Shown: one piece after another, positions 19,300 to 32,600 of the stretch
Position numbering within the stretch: the first letter of the stretch is position 1
Layout of the letters: each line of letters begins with the position of its first letter
Assembly: GCA_964016885.1 (NCBI GenBank)
Contig: OZ024745.1
Span: 54,333,800 to 54,397,799, forward strand
Reading direction: 5' to 3'
DNA from: Eledone cirrhosa
Lineage: Eukaryota; Mollusca; Cephalopoda; Octopoda; Eledonidae
Length of the DNA stretch: 64,000 bases
Made by a program: the position numbers and the translations under genes
Notes under the pieces: generated by a model
What the model saw: the letters and a program-made list of their open reading frames with translations, nothing else
The model's database searches: none
What the model was told of the DNA's origin: nothing

Positions 19300-19935
19300 T
19301 TATTGATGTTGCTGTTAGTGTTGGTTTTGATGTTGGCGTTGGTGTAGTTATCAAAGATGTTGGTGTTGGTGTTGGAGTCGTTGTTGGTGTTAGTGTTGGT
19401 TTTGATGTTGGCGTTGGTGTAGTTATCAAAGATGTTGGTATTGGTGTTGGAGTCGTTGTTGGTGTTAGTGTTGGTTTTGATGTTGGCGTTGGTGTAGTAA
19501 TCAAAGATGTTGGTGTTGGTGTTGGAGTCGTTATTGGTGTGAGTGTTGGTTTTGATGTTGGCGTTGGTGTAGTTATCAAAGATGTTGGTGTTGGTGTTGG
19601 AGTCGTTGTTGGTGTGATTGTTGGTTTTGATGTTGGCGTTGGTGTAGTTATCAAAGATGTTGGTGTTGGTGTTGGAGTCGTTGTTGGTGTTAGTGTTGGT
19701 TTTGATGTTGGCGTTGGTGTAGTTATCAAAGATGTTGGTGTCGGTGTTGGAGTCGTTGTTGGTGTGAGTGTTGGTTTTGATGTTGGCGTTGGTGTAGTTA
19801 TCAAAGATGTTGGTGTTGGTGTTGGAGTCGTTGTTGGTGTTAGTGTTGGTTTTGATGTTGGCGTTGGTGTAGTTATCAAAGATGTTGGTGTTGGTGTTGG
19901 AGTCGTTGTTGGTGTGAGTGTTTTGATGATAACAT
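19300..19935 (+). repeat. 75-bp tandem satellite, 8 copies
   Basis: A 25-triplet unit translating as [18 protein letters not shown] then VGVVIKD repeats eight times with few differences. Each copy carries the marker 'tagttatcaaagatgttgg', absent from the rest of the satellite. The unit contains some C (gtc, atc, ggc), unlike the 69-bp monomer. The frame is open on both strands only because the period is a multiple of 3 and stop-free. Confidence 0.93.
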
Positions 19936-20124
19936 TGATATGACTATTAATGTTAATGGTGTTGATATGGCTGTTAGTGGTGTGATGTTTGCGTTGATGT
20001 TAGTGTTGGTGTTAGTGTTGATATTGTTGCTGACGATGTTGGCGTTGGTGTAGATATCGTTCGTGTTGATGCTGGTGTTGTAGTCGTTGTTGATGTTACT
20101 GTTGGTTTTGACGAGAATATTGAT
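19936..20124. repeat. Transitional, irregular GTT/GAT-rich sequence
   Basis: Short irregular variants ('attgttgctgacgatgttgg', 'atatcgttcgtgttgatgct') with no stable period, between the 75-bp array and the first GGT/GTT block. Confidence 0.7.
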
Positions 20125-21745
20125 ATGACTATTAATGTTGGTGGCGGTGTAGGTGTTGATGTTGGTGTTGGTGTTGATATTGGTGTTGGTGGTGGTGTTG
20201 GTGGTGGTGTTGGTGGTGGTGTTGGTGGTGGTGTTGGTGGCGGTGTTAGTGTTGATGTTTGTGTTGATGTTGGTGTTGGTGTTGATGTTGGTGTTGGTGG
20301 TGGTGTTTGTGGTGGGTGTTGGTGGTGGGGGTTGGTGGTGGTGTTGGTGTTGGTGGTGTTAGTGTTGATGTTTGTGTTGATGTTGGTGTTGGTGTTGATG
20401 TTGGTGTTGGTGGTGTTGGTGTTGGTGGTGGTGTTGGTGGTGGTGTTGGTGTTGGAGGTGTTAGTGTTGATGTTAGTGTTGATGTTAGTGTTGGTGTTGA
20501 TGTTTGTGTTGATATTGGTGTTGGTGGTGGTGTTGGTGGTGGTGTTGGTGTTGGTGGTATAGGTGTTGGTGGTGGTGTTGGTGGTGGTGTTGGTGTTGGT
20601 GGTGTTAGTGTTGATGTTAGTGTTGATGTTAGTGTTGATGTTGGTGTTGGTGTTGATATTGGTTTTGGTGGTGGTGGTGGTGTTGGTGGTGGTGTTGGTG
20701 TTGGTGTTGATATTGGTGGTGGTGTTGGTGTTGGTGGTGGTGTTGGTGTTGATATTGGTATTTGTGTTGGTGTTGGTGGTGGTGTTGGTGATGGTGTTGA
20801 TATTCGTATTGGTGGCGGTGTTAGTGGTGGTGTTGGTGGTGGTGTTGGTGTTGGTATTGGTGGTGGTGTTGGTGGTGGTGTTGGTGTTGATATTGGTATT
20901 GGTGGTGGTGTTGGTAGTGGTGTTGGTGTTGATATTGGTATTGGTGGTGGTGTTGGTGGTGGTGTTGGTGTGATATTGGTATTGGTGGTGGTGTTGGTTG
21001 TGGTGTTGGTGGTGGTATTGGTGTTGATATTGGTATTGGAGGTGGTGTTGGTGGTGGTGTTGGTGTGATATTGGTATTGGTGGTGGTGTTGGTTGTGGTG
21101 TTGGTGGTGGTATTGGTGTTGATATTGGTATTGGAGGTGGTGTTGGTGGTGGTGTTGGTGTGATATTGGTATTGGTGGTGGTGTTGGTGGTGGTGTTGGT
21201 GTTGATATTGGTATTGGTGGTGGTGTTGGTGGTGGTGTTGGTGTTGATATTGGTATTGGAGGTGGTGTTGGTGGTGGTGTTGGTGTGATATTGGTATTGG
21301 TGGTGGTGTTGGTTGTGGTGTTGGTGGTGGTATTGGTGTTGATATTGGTATTGGAGGTGGTGGTGGTGTAACTGATAATATTGGTATAGGTGGTGGTGTT
21401 GGTGGTGGTGTTGGTGTTGATATTGGTATTGGTGGTGGTGTTGGTGGTGGTGTTGGTGTTGATATTGGTATTGGTGGTGGTGTTGGTGGTGGTTTTGGTG
21501 TTGATATTGTTATTGGTGGTGGTGTTGGTGGTGGTGTTGGTGTTGATATTGGTATTGGTGGTGGTGTTGGTGGTGGTGTTGGTGTTGATACTGGTGTTGG
21601 TGGTGGTGTTGGTGGTGGTGTTAATCTTGATATTGATGTTGGTGGGGGTGGTGTTAGTGTTGATGTTTATACTAGTGGTAGTGTTGGTGGTGGTGTTGGT
21701 GGTGATGTTAGTGTTGATAAAGTTAGTGTCGATATTAATTGGCAT
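20125..21745 (+). repeat. Satellite block H1: GGT/GTT-rich low-complexity repeat
   Basis: Runs of 'ggtggtggtgttggt' with 'gttgatattggtattggt' inserts give local periods of about 36-42 bp. Frame slips such as 'gttggtgtgatattgg' occur several times. It ends with the landmark 'gataaagttagtgtcgat' (21716) and 'attaattggcattgatg', which recurs at the end of H2, H3 and H4. Many G2 runs make two-tier G-quadruplexes possible. Confidence 0.9.
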
Positions 21746-24700
21746 TGATGTTAGTGTTTGTCTTACTGATAATATTATTGTTGGTGGTCCTGGTGTTGTT
21801 GTTGGAGTTATTGTTGATGTTAGTGTTGGTGTTATTGATAATATTGTTGTTGGTGGTGTTGGTGTTGTTGTTGGTGTTATTGTTGATGTTAGTGTTGGTG
21901 TTATTGATAGTATTGTTGTTGGTGGTGTTGGTGTTGTTGTTGGTGTTATTGTTGATGTTAGTGTTGGTGTTATTGATAGTATTGTTGTTGGTGGTGTTGG
22001 TGTTGTTGTTGGTGTTATTGTTGATGTTAGTGTTGGTGTTATTGATAATATTGTTGTTGGTGGTGTTGGTGTTGTTGTTGGTGTTATTGTTGATGTTAGT
22101 GTTGGTGTTATTGATAGTATTGTTGTTGGTGGTGTTGGTGTTGTTGTTGGAGTTATTGTTGATGTTAGTGTTGGTGTTATTGATAATATTGTTGTTGGTG
22201 GTGTTGGTGTTGTTGTTGGTGTCATTGTTGATGTTAGTGTTGGTGTTATTGATAATATTGTTGTTGGTGATGTTGGTGTTGTTGTTGGAGTTATTGTTGT
22301 TGTTAGTGTTGGTGTTATTGATAATATTGTTGTTGGTGATGTTGGTGTTGTTGTTGGAGTTATTGTTGTTGTTAGTGTTGGTGTTACTGATAATATTGTT
22401 GTTGGTGATGTTGGTGTTGTTGTTGGAGTTATTGTTGTTGTTAGTGTTGGTGTTATTGATAATATTGTTGTTGGTGATGTTGGTGTTGTTGTTGGAGTTA
22501 TTGTTGTTGTTAGTGTTGGTGTTATTGATAATATTGTTGTTGGTGATGTTGGTGTTGTTGTTGGAGTTATTGTTGTTGTTAGTGTTGGTGTTATTGATAA
22601 TATTGTTGTTGGTGATGTTGGTGTTGTTGTTGGAGTTATTGTTGTTGTTAGTGTTGGTGTTATTGATAATAATGTTGTTGGTGATGTTGGTGTTGTTGTT
22701 GGAGTTATTGTTGATGTTAGTGTTGGTGTTATTGATAATATTGTTGTTGGTGATGTTGGTGTTGTTGTTGGTGTTATTGTTGATGTTAGTGTTGGTGTTA
22801 TTGATAATATTGTTGTTGGTGATGTTGGTGTTGTTATTGGTGTTATTGTTGATGTTAGTCCTGGTGTTATTGATAATATTGTTGTTGGTGGTGTTGGTGT
22901 TGTTGTTGGAGTTATTGTTGATGTTAGTGTTGCTGTTATTGATAATATTGTTGTTGGTGGTGTTGGTGTTGTTGTTGGTGTCATTGTTGATGTTAGTGTT
23001 GATGTTATTGATAATATTATTGTTGGTGGTGTTGGTGTTGTTGTTGGAGTTATTGTTGATGTTAGTGTTGGTGTTATTGATAATATTGTTGTTGGTGGTG
23101 TTGGTGTTGTTGTTGGTGTTATTGTTGATGTTAGTGTTGGTGTTATTTATATTATTGTTGTTGGTGGTGTTGGTGTTGTTGTTGGTGTTATTGTTGATGT
23201 TAGTGTTGGTGTTATTTATAATATTGTTGTTGGTGGTGTTGGTGTTGTTGTCGGTGTTATTGTTGATGTTAGTGTTGGTGTTATTTATAATATTGTTGTT
23301 GGTGGTGTTGGTGTTGTTGTTGGTGTTATTGTTGATGTTAGTGTTGATGTTAGTGTTGGTGTTATTTATAATACTGTTGTTGGTGGTGTTGGTGTTGTTG
23401 TTGGAGTTATTGTTGTTGTTAGTGTTGGTGTTATTGATAATATTGTTGTTGGTGGTGTTGGTGTTGTTGTTGGTACTATTGTTGATGTTAGTGTTGGTGT
23501 TATTGATAATATTGTTGTTGTTGGTGTTGTTGTTGGTGTTATTGTTGATGTTAGTGTTGGTGTTATTGATAATATTGTTGTTGGTGGTGTTGGTGTTGTT
23601 GTTGGTGTTGGTATTGTTGTTGGTGTTATTGTTGATGTTAGTGTTGGTGTTTTTGATAATATTGTTGTTGGTGGTGTTGGTGTTGTTGTTGGAGTTATTG
23701 TTGATGTTAGTGTTGGTGTTATTGATAATATTGTTGTTAGTGGTGTTGGTGTTGTTGTTGGAGTTATTGTTGATGTTAGTGTTGGTGTTATTGATAATAT
23801 TGTTGTTGGTGGTGTTGGTGTTGTTGTTGGAGTTATTGTTGATGTTAGTGTTGGTGTTATTGATAATATTGTTGTTGGTGGTATTGGTGTTGTTGTTGGT
23901 GTTATTGTTGATGTTAGTGTTGGTGTTATTGATAATATTGTTGTTGGTGGTGTTGGTGTTGTTGTTGGAGTTATTGTTGATGTTAGTGTTGGTGTTATTG
24001 ATAATGTTGTTGTTGGTGGTGTTGGTGTTGTTGTTGGTGTTATTGTTGATGTTAGTGTTGGTGTTATTGATAGTATTGTTGTTGGTGGTGTTGGTGTTGT
24101 TGTTGGTGTTATTGTTGATGTTAGTCTTGTTGTTACTGATAATATTGTTGTTGGTGGTGTTGGTGTTGTTGTTGGAGTTATTGTTGATGTTAGTGTTGGT
24201 GTTATTGATAATATTGTTGTTGGTGGTGTTGGTGTTGTTGTTGGTGTTATTGTTGATGTCAGTGTTGGTGTTATTGATAGTATTGTTGTTGGTGGTGTTG
24301 GTGTTGTTGTTGGTGTTATTGTTGATGTTAGTCTTGTTGTTACTGATAATATTGTTGGTGGTGTTGGTGTTGTTGTTGGAGTTATTGTTGATGTTAGTGT
24401 TGGTGTTATTGATAATATTGTTGTTGGTGATGTTGGAGTTGTTGTTGGTGTCATTGTTGATGTTAGTGTTGGTGTTATTGATAATATTGTTGTTGGTGAT
24501 GTTGGTGTTGTTGTTGGAGTTATTGTTGATGTCAGTGTTGGTGTTATTGATAATATTGTTGTTGGTGGTGTTGGTGTTGTTGTTGGTGTTATTGTTGATG
24601 TTAGTGTTGGTGTTATTGATAATATTGTTGTTGGTGATGTTGGTGTTGTTGTTGGAGTTATTGTTGATGTTAGTGTTGGTGTTATTGATAATATTGTTGT

Positions 24701-27399
24701 TAGTGGTGTTGGTGTTGTTGTTGGAGTTATTGTTGATGTTAGTGTTGGTGTTATTGATAATATTGTTGTTAGTGGTGTTGGTGTTGTTGTTGGAGTTATT
24801 GTTGATGTTAGTGTTGGTGTTATTGATAATATTGTTGTTAGTGGTGTTGGTGTTGTTGTTGGAGTTATTGTTGATGTTAGTGTTGGTGTTATTGATAATA
24901 TTGTTGTTAGTGGTGTTGGTGTTGTTGTTGGTGTTATTGTTGATGTTAGTGTTGGTGTTATTGATAATATTGTTGTTAGTGGTGTTGGTGTTGTTGTTGG
25001 AGTTATTGTTGATGTTAGTGTTGGTGTTATTGATAATATTGTTGTTAGTGGTGTTGGTGTTGTTGTTGGTGTTATTGTTGATGTTAGTGTTGGTGTTATT
25101 GATAATATTGTTGTTAGTGGTGTTGGTGTTGTTGTTGGTACTATTGTTGTTGTTAGTCTTGGTGTTATTTATAATATTGTTATTGGTGGTGTTGGTGTTG
25201 TTGTTGGAGTTATTGTTGATATTAGTGTTGGTGTTATTGATAATATTGTTGTTGGTGGTGTTGGTGTTGTTGTTGGTGTTATTGTTGATGTTAGTGTTGG
25301 TGTTATTTATATTAATGTTGTTGGTGGTGTTGGTGTTGTTGTTGGTGTTATTGTTGGTGTTAGTGTTGGTGTTATTTATAATATTGTTGTTGGTGGTGTT
25401 GGTGTTGTTGTCGGTGTTATTGTTGATGTTAGTGTTGGTGTTATTTATAATATTGTTGTTGGTGGTGTTGGTGTTGTTGTTGGTGTTATTGTTGATGTTA
25501 GTGTTGGTATTATTGATAATACTGTTGTTGGTGGTGTTGGTGTTGTTGTTGGAGTTATTGTTGATGTTAGTGTTGGTGTTATTGATAGTATTGTTGTTGG
25601 TGGTGTTGGTGTTGTTGTTGGAGTTATTGTTGATGTTAGTGTTGGTGTTATTGATAATATTGTTGTTGGTGATGTTGGTGTTGTTGTTGGTGTTATTATT
25701 GTTGTTATTGTTGTTGTTATTGATAATATTGTTGTTGGTGGTGTTGGTGTTGTTGTTGGAGTTATTGTTGTTGTTAGTGTTGGTGTTATTGATAATATTG
25801 TTGTTGGTGATGTTGGTGTTGTTGTTGGAGTTATTGTTGTTGTTAGTGTTGGTGTTACTGATAATATTGTTGTTGGTGATGTGGTGTTGTTGTTGGAGTT
25901 ATTGTTGTTGTTAGTGTTGGTGTTATTGATAATATTGTTGTTGGTGATGTTGGTGTTGTTGTTGGTATTATTGTTGATGTTAGTGTTGGTGTTATTGATA
26001 ATATTGTTGTTGGTGGTGTTGGTGTTGTTGTTGGAGTTATTGTTGATGTTAGTGTTGGTGTTACTGATAATATTGTTGTTGGTGGTGTTGGTGTTGTTGT
26101 TGGTGTTATTGTTGATGTTAGTGTTGGTGTTATTGATAATGTTGTTGGTGGTGTTGGTGTTGTTGTTGGTGTTATTGTTGATGTTAGTCTTGGTGTTACT
26201 GATAATATTGTTGTTGGTGGTGTTGGTGTTGTTGTTGGAGTTATTGTTGATGTTAGTGTTGGTGTTACTGATAATATTGTTGTTGGTGGTGTTGGTGTTG
26301 TTGTTGGAGTTATTGTTGATGTCAGTGTTGGTGTTATTGATAATATTGTTGTTGGTGGTGTTGGTGTTGTTGTTGGTGTTATTGTTGATGTTAGTGTAGG
26401 TGTTATTGATAATATTGTTGTTGGTGGTGTTGGTGTTGTTGTTGGTGTTATTGTTGATGTCAGTGTTTGTGTTATTGATAATATTGTTGTTGGTGGTGTT
26501 GGTGTTGTTGTTGGTGTTATTGTTGATGTTAGTGTTGGTGTTATTGATAATATTGTTGTTGGTGGTGTTGGTGTTGTTGTTGGTGTTATTGTTGATGTCA
26601 GTGTTGGTGTTATTGATAATATTGTTGTTGGTGGTGTTGGTGTTGTTGTTGGTGTTATTGTTGATGTTAGTGTTGGCGTTATTGATAATATTGTTGTTGG
26701 TGTTATTGTTGATGTTAGTCTTGGTGTTACTGATAATATTGTTGTTGGTGGTGTTGGTGTTGTTGTTGGAGTTATTGTTGATGTTAGTGTTGGTGTTATT
26801 GATAATATTGTTGTTGCTGGTGTTGGTGTTGTTGTCGGTGTTATTGTTGATGTTAGTGTTGGTGTTATTGATAATATTGTTGTTAGTGGTGTTGGTGTTG
26901 TTGTTGGTGTTATTGTTGATGTCAGTGTTGGTGTTATTGATAATATTGTTGTTGGTGGTGTTGGTGTTGTTGTTGGAGTTATTGTTGATGTTAGTGTTGG
27001 TGTTATTGATAATATTGTTGTTGGTGGTGTTGGTGTTGTTGTTGGTGTTATTGTTGATGTTAGTGTTGGTGTTATTGATAATATTGTTGTTGGTGGTGTT
27101 GGTGTTGTTGTTGGAGTTATTGTTGATGTTAGTGTTGGTGTTATTGATAATATTGTTGTTGGTGGTGTTGGTATTGTTGTTGGAGTTATTGTTGATGTTA
27201 GTGTTGGTGTTATTGATAATATTGTTGTTGGTGGTGTTGGTGTTGTTGTTGGAGTTATTGTTGATGTTAGTGTTGGTGTTATTGATAATATTGTTGTTGG
27301 TGGTGTTGGTGTTGTTGTTGGAGTTATTGTTGATGTTAGTGTTGGTGTTATTGATAATATTGTTGTTGGTGGTGTTGGTGTTGTTGTTGGTGTTATTGT

Positions 27400-29640
27400 T
27401 GATGTTAGTGTTGGTGTTATTGATAATATTGTTGTTGGTGGTGTTGGTGTTGTTGTTGGTGTTGGTATTGTTGTTGGTGTTATTGTTGATGTTAGTGTTG
27501 GTGTTTTTGATAATATTGTTGTTGGTGGTGTTGGTGTTGTTGTTGGAGTTATTGTTGATGTTAGTGTTGGTGTTATTGATAATATTGTTGTTAGTGGTGT
27601 TGGTGTTGTTGTTGGAGTTATTGTTGATGTTAGTGTTGGTGTTATTGATAATATTGTTGTTAGTGGTGTTGGTGTTGTTGTTGGTGTTATTGTTGATGTT
27701 AGTGTTGGTGTTATTGATAATATTGTTGTTGGTGGTTTTGGTGTTGTTGTTGGTGTTATTGTTGATGTTAGTGTTGGTGTTATTGATAATATTGTTGTTG
27801 GTGGTGTTGGTGTTGTTGTTGGAGTTATTGTTGATGTTAGTGTTGGTGTTATTGATAATATTGTTGTTAGTGGTGTTGGAGTTGTTGATGGTGTTATTGT
27901 TGATGTTAGTGTTGGTGTTATTGATAATATTGTTGTTGGTGGTGTTGGTGTTGTTGTCGGTGTTATTGTTGATGTTAGTGTTGGTGTTATTGATAATATT
28001 GTTGTTGCTGGTGTTGGTGTTGTTGTCGGTGTTATTGTTGATGTTAGTGTTGGTGTTATTGATAATATTGTTGTTGGTGGTGTTGGTGTTGTTGTTGGTG
28101 TTGTTGTTGGTGTTATTGTTGTTGTTAGTGTTGGTGTTACTGATTATATTGGTGTTGGTGGTGTTGGTGTTGTTGTTGGAGTTATTGTTGATGTTAGTGT
28201 TGGTGTTATTGATAATATCGTTGTTAGTGGTGTTGGTGTTGATGTTGGAGGTATTGTTGATGTTAGTGTTGGTGTTATTGATAATATTATTGTTGGTGGT
28301 GTTGGTGTTGTTGTTGGTGTTGTTGTTGGTGTTATTGTTGTTGTTAGTGTTGGTGTTACTGATTATATTGTTGTTGGTGGTGTTGGTGTTGTTGTTGGAG
28401 TTATTGTTGATGTTAGTGTTGGTGTTATTGATAATATTGTTGTTGGTGGTGTTGGTGTTGTTGTTGGAGTTATTGTTGATGTTAGTGTTGGTGTTATTGA
28501 TAATATTGTTGTTGGTGGTGTTGGTGTTGTTGTTGGAGTTATTGTTGATGTTAGTGTTGGTGTTATTGATAATATTGTTGTTGGTGGTGTTGGTGTTGTT
28601 GTTGGTGTTATTGTTGATGTTAGTGTTGGTGTTATTGATAATATTGTTGTTGGTGGTGTTGGTGTTGTTGTTGGTGTTGGTATTGTTGTTGGTGTTATTG
28701 TTGATGTTAGTGTTGGTGTTTTTGATAATATTGTTGTTGGTGGTGTTGGTGTTGTTGTTGGAGTTATTGTTGATGTTAGTGTTGGTGTTATTGATAATAT
28801 TGTTGTTAGTGGTGTTGGTGTTGTTGTTGGAGTTATTGTTGATGTTAGTGTTGGTGTTATTGATAATATTGTTGTTAGTGGTGTTGGTGTTGTTGTTGGT
28901 GTTATTGTTGATGTTAGTGTTGGTGTTATTGATAATATTGTTGTTGGTGGTTTTGGTGTTGTTGTTGGTGTTATTGTTGATGTTAGTGTTGGTGTTATTG
29001 ATAATATTGTTGTTGGTGGTGTTGGTGTTGTTGTTGGAGTTATTGTTGATGTTAGTGTTGGTGTTATTGATAATATTGTTGTTAGTGGTGTTGGAGTTGT
29101 TGATGGTGTTATTGTTGATGTTAGTGTTGGTGTTATTGATAATATTGTTGTTGGTGGTGTTGGTGTTGTTGTCGGTGTTATTGTTGATGTTAGTGTTGGT
29201 GTTATTGATAATATTGTTGTTGCTGGTGTTGGTGTTGTTGTCGGTGTTATTGTTGATGTTAGTGTTGGTGTTATTGATAATATTGTTGTTGGTGGTGTTG
29301 GTGTTGTTGTTGGTGTTGTTGTTGGTGTTATTGTTGTTGTTAGTGTTGGTGTTACTGATTATATTGGTGTTGGTGGTGTTGGTGTTGTTGTTGGAGTTAT
29401 TGTTGATGTTAGTGTTGGTGTTATTGATAATATCGTTGTTAGTGGTGTTGGTGTTGATGTTGGAGGTATTGTTGATGTTAGTGTTGGTGTTATTGATAAT
29501 ATTATTGTTGGTGGTGTTGGTGTTGTTGTTGGTGTTGTTGTTGGTGTTATTGTTGTTGTTAGTGTTGGTGTTACTGATTATATTGTTGTTGGTGGTGTTG
29601 GTGTTGTTGTTGGAGTTATTGTTGATGTTAGTGCTGGTGT
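27400..29640 (+). repeat. Tandem pair of 1,215-bp higher-order units within the 69-bp array
   Basis: The rare marker 'tgattatattggtgttgg' recurs at 28141 and 29356, and 'gtgtttttgataatattg' at about 27504 and 28719. Both are exactly 1,215 bp apart. The monomer types between the markers follow in the same order, indicating a segmental duplication of about 17-18 monomers. Outer limits are approximate. Confidence 0.8.
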
Positions 29641-32600
29641 TATTGATAATATTATTGTTGGTGGTGTTGGTGTTGTTGTTGGAGGTATTGTTGATGTTAG
29701 TGTTGGTGTTATTGATAATATCGTTGTTAGTGGTGTTGGTGTTGTTGTTGGAGTTATTGTTGATGTTAGTGCTGGTGTTATTGATAATATTATTGTTGGT
29801 GGTGTTGGTGTTGTTGTTGGAGTTATTGTTGACGTTAGCGTTGATGTTATTGATAATATTGTTGTTGGTGGTGTTGGTGTTGTTGTTGGTGTTATTGTTG
29901 ATGTTAGTGTTGGTGTTATTGATAATATTGCTGTTGGTAGTGTTGGTGTTGTTGTTGGTGTTATTGTTGATGTTAGTGTTGGTGTTATTGATAACATTGT
30001 TGTTGGTGGTGTTGGTGTTGTTGTTGGTGTTATTGTTGAAGTTAGTGTTGGTGTTACTGATAGTATTGTTGTTGGTGGTGTTGGTGTTGTTGTTGGTGTT
30101 ATTGTTGATGTTAGTGTTGGTGTTATTGATAATAATGTTGTTGGTAGTGTTGGTGTTGTTGTTGGTGTTATTGTTGTTGTTAGTGTTGGTGTTATTGTTG
30201 ATGTTAGTATTGGTGTTACTGATTATATTGTTGTTGGTGGTGTTGGTGTTATTGTTGGTGTTATTGTTGATGTTAGTGTTGATGTTATTGATAATATTGT
30301 TGTTGGTGGTGTTGGTGTTGTTGTTGGTGTTATTGTTGTTGTTAGTGTTGGTGTTATTGATAATATTGTTGTTGGTGTTGTTGGTGTTGTTGTTGGTGTT
30401 ATTGTTGTTGTTAGTGTTGGTGTTACTGATAATATTGTTGTTGGTGGTGTTGGTGTTGTTGTTGGAGTTACTGTTGATGTTAGTGTTGGTGTTATTGATA
30501 ATATTGTTGTTGGTGGTGTTGTTGTTGTTGTTGGTGTTATTGTTGATGTTAGTGCTGGTGTTATTGATAATATTGTTGTTGGTGGTGTTGTTGTTGTTGT
30601 TGGTGTTATTGTTGATGTTAGTATTGGTGTTATTGATAATATTGTTGTTGGTGGTGTTGTTGTTGTTGTTGGTGTTATTGTTGATGTTAGTGTTGGTGTT
30701 ACTGATAATATTGTTGTTGGTGGTGTTGGTGTTGTTGTTGGTGTTATTGTTGATGTTAGTGTTGGTGTTATTGATAATATTGTTGTTAGTGGTGTTGGTG
30801 TTGTTGTTGGAGTTATTGTTGATGTTAGTGTTGATGTTATTGATAATATTGTTGTTGGTGGTGTTGGTGTTGTTGTTGGAGTTATTGTTGATGTTAGTGT
30901 TGGTGTTATTGATAATATTGTTGTTGGTAGTGTTGGTGTTGTTGGTGTTATTGTTGATGTTAGTGTTGGTGTTATTGATAATATTGTTGTTGGTGGTGAT
31001 GGTGTTGTTGTTGGTGTTATTGTTGATGTTAGTGTTGATGTTATTGATAATATTGTTGTTGGTGGTTTTGGTGTTGTTGTTGGTGTTATTGTTGATGTTA
31101 GTGCTGGTGTTATTGATAATATTGTTGTTGGTAGTGTTGGTGTTGTTGTTGGTGTTATTGTTGATGTTAGTGTTGGTGTTATTGATAATAATGTTGTTGG
31201 TAGTGTTGGTGTTGTTGTTGGTGTTATTGTTGTTGTTAGTGTTGGTGTTATTGTTGATGTTAGTATTGGTGTTACTGATAATATTGTTGTTGGTGGTGTT
31301 GGTGTTGTTGTTGGTGTTATTGTTGATGTTAGTGTTGATGTTATTGATAATATTTTTGTTGGTGGTGTTGGTGTTGTTGTTGGTGTTATTGTTGATGTTA
31401 GTGTCGGTGTTACTGATAATATTGTTGTTGGTGGTGTTGGTGTTGTTGTTGGAGTTATTGTTGATGTCAGTGTTGGTGTTATTGATAATATTGTTGTTGG
31501 TGGTGTTGGTGTTGTTGTTAGAGTTATTGTTGATGTTAGTGTTGGTGTTATCGATAATATTGTTGTTGGTGGTGTTGGTGTTGTTATTGGTGTTATTGTC
31601 GATGTTAGTGTTGGTGTTATTGATAATATTGTTGTTGGTGGTGTTGGTGTTGTTGTGGGAACTATTGCTGATGTTAGTTTTGTTGTTATTGTTAATAATA
31701 TTGTTGGTGGTATTGGTGTTGTTGTTGGTGTTATTGTTGATGTTAGTGTTGGTGTTATTGATAATATTGTTGTTGGTGGTGTTGTTGTTGGTGTTATTGT
31801 TGTTGTTAGTGTTGGTGTTACTGATAATATTGTTGTTGGTGGTGTTGGTGTTGTTGTTGGTGTTATTGTTGATGTTAGTGTTGGTGTTACTGATAATATT
31901 GTTGTTGGTGGTGTTGGTGTTGTTGTTGGTGTTATTGTTGATGTTAGTGTTGGTGTTATTGATAATATTGCTGTTGGTGGTGTTGGTGTTGTGGTTGGTG
32001 TTATTGTGGTTGTTAGTGTTGGTGTTACTGATAATATTGTTGTTGGTGGTGTTGGTGTTGTTGTTGGAGTTATTGTTGCTGTTAGTGTTGGTGTTATTGA
32101 TAATATTGTTGTTGGTGGTGTTGGTGTTGTTGTTGGTGTTATTGTTGATGTTAGTGTTGGTGTTATTGATAATATTGTTGTTGGTGGTGTTGGTGTTGTT
32201 GTTGGTGTTATTGTTGATGTTAGTGTTGGTGTTATTGATAATGTTGTTGTTGGTGGTGTTGGTGTTGTTGTTGGTGTTATTGTTGTTGTTAGTGTTGGTG
32301 TTACTGATTATATTGTTGTTGGTGGTGTTGGTGTTGTTGATGGAGTTATTGTTGATGTTAGTGTTGGTGTTATTGATAATACTGTTGTTGGTGGTGTTGG
32401 TGTTGTTGTTGGTGTTATTGTTGATGTTAGTGTTGGTGTTATTGATAATATTATTGTTGGTGGTGTTGGTGTTGTTGTTGGAGTTATTGTTGATGTTAGT
32501 GCTGGTGTTATTGATAATATTATTGTTGGTGGTGTTGGTGTTGTTGTTGGAGGTATTGTTGATGTTAGTGTTGGTGTTATTGATAATATTGTTGTTGGTG

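Noticed and set aside
19286..19943. Paired sense and antisense open frames of about 200 codons
   Set aside because: Produced by the 75-bp tandem repeat on both strands.
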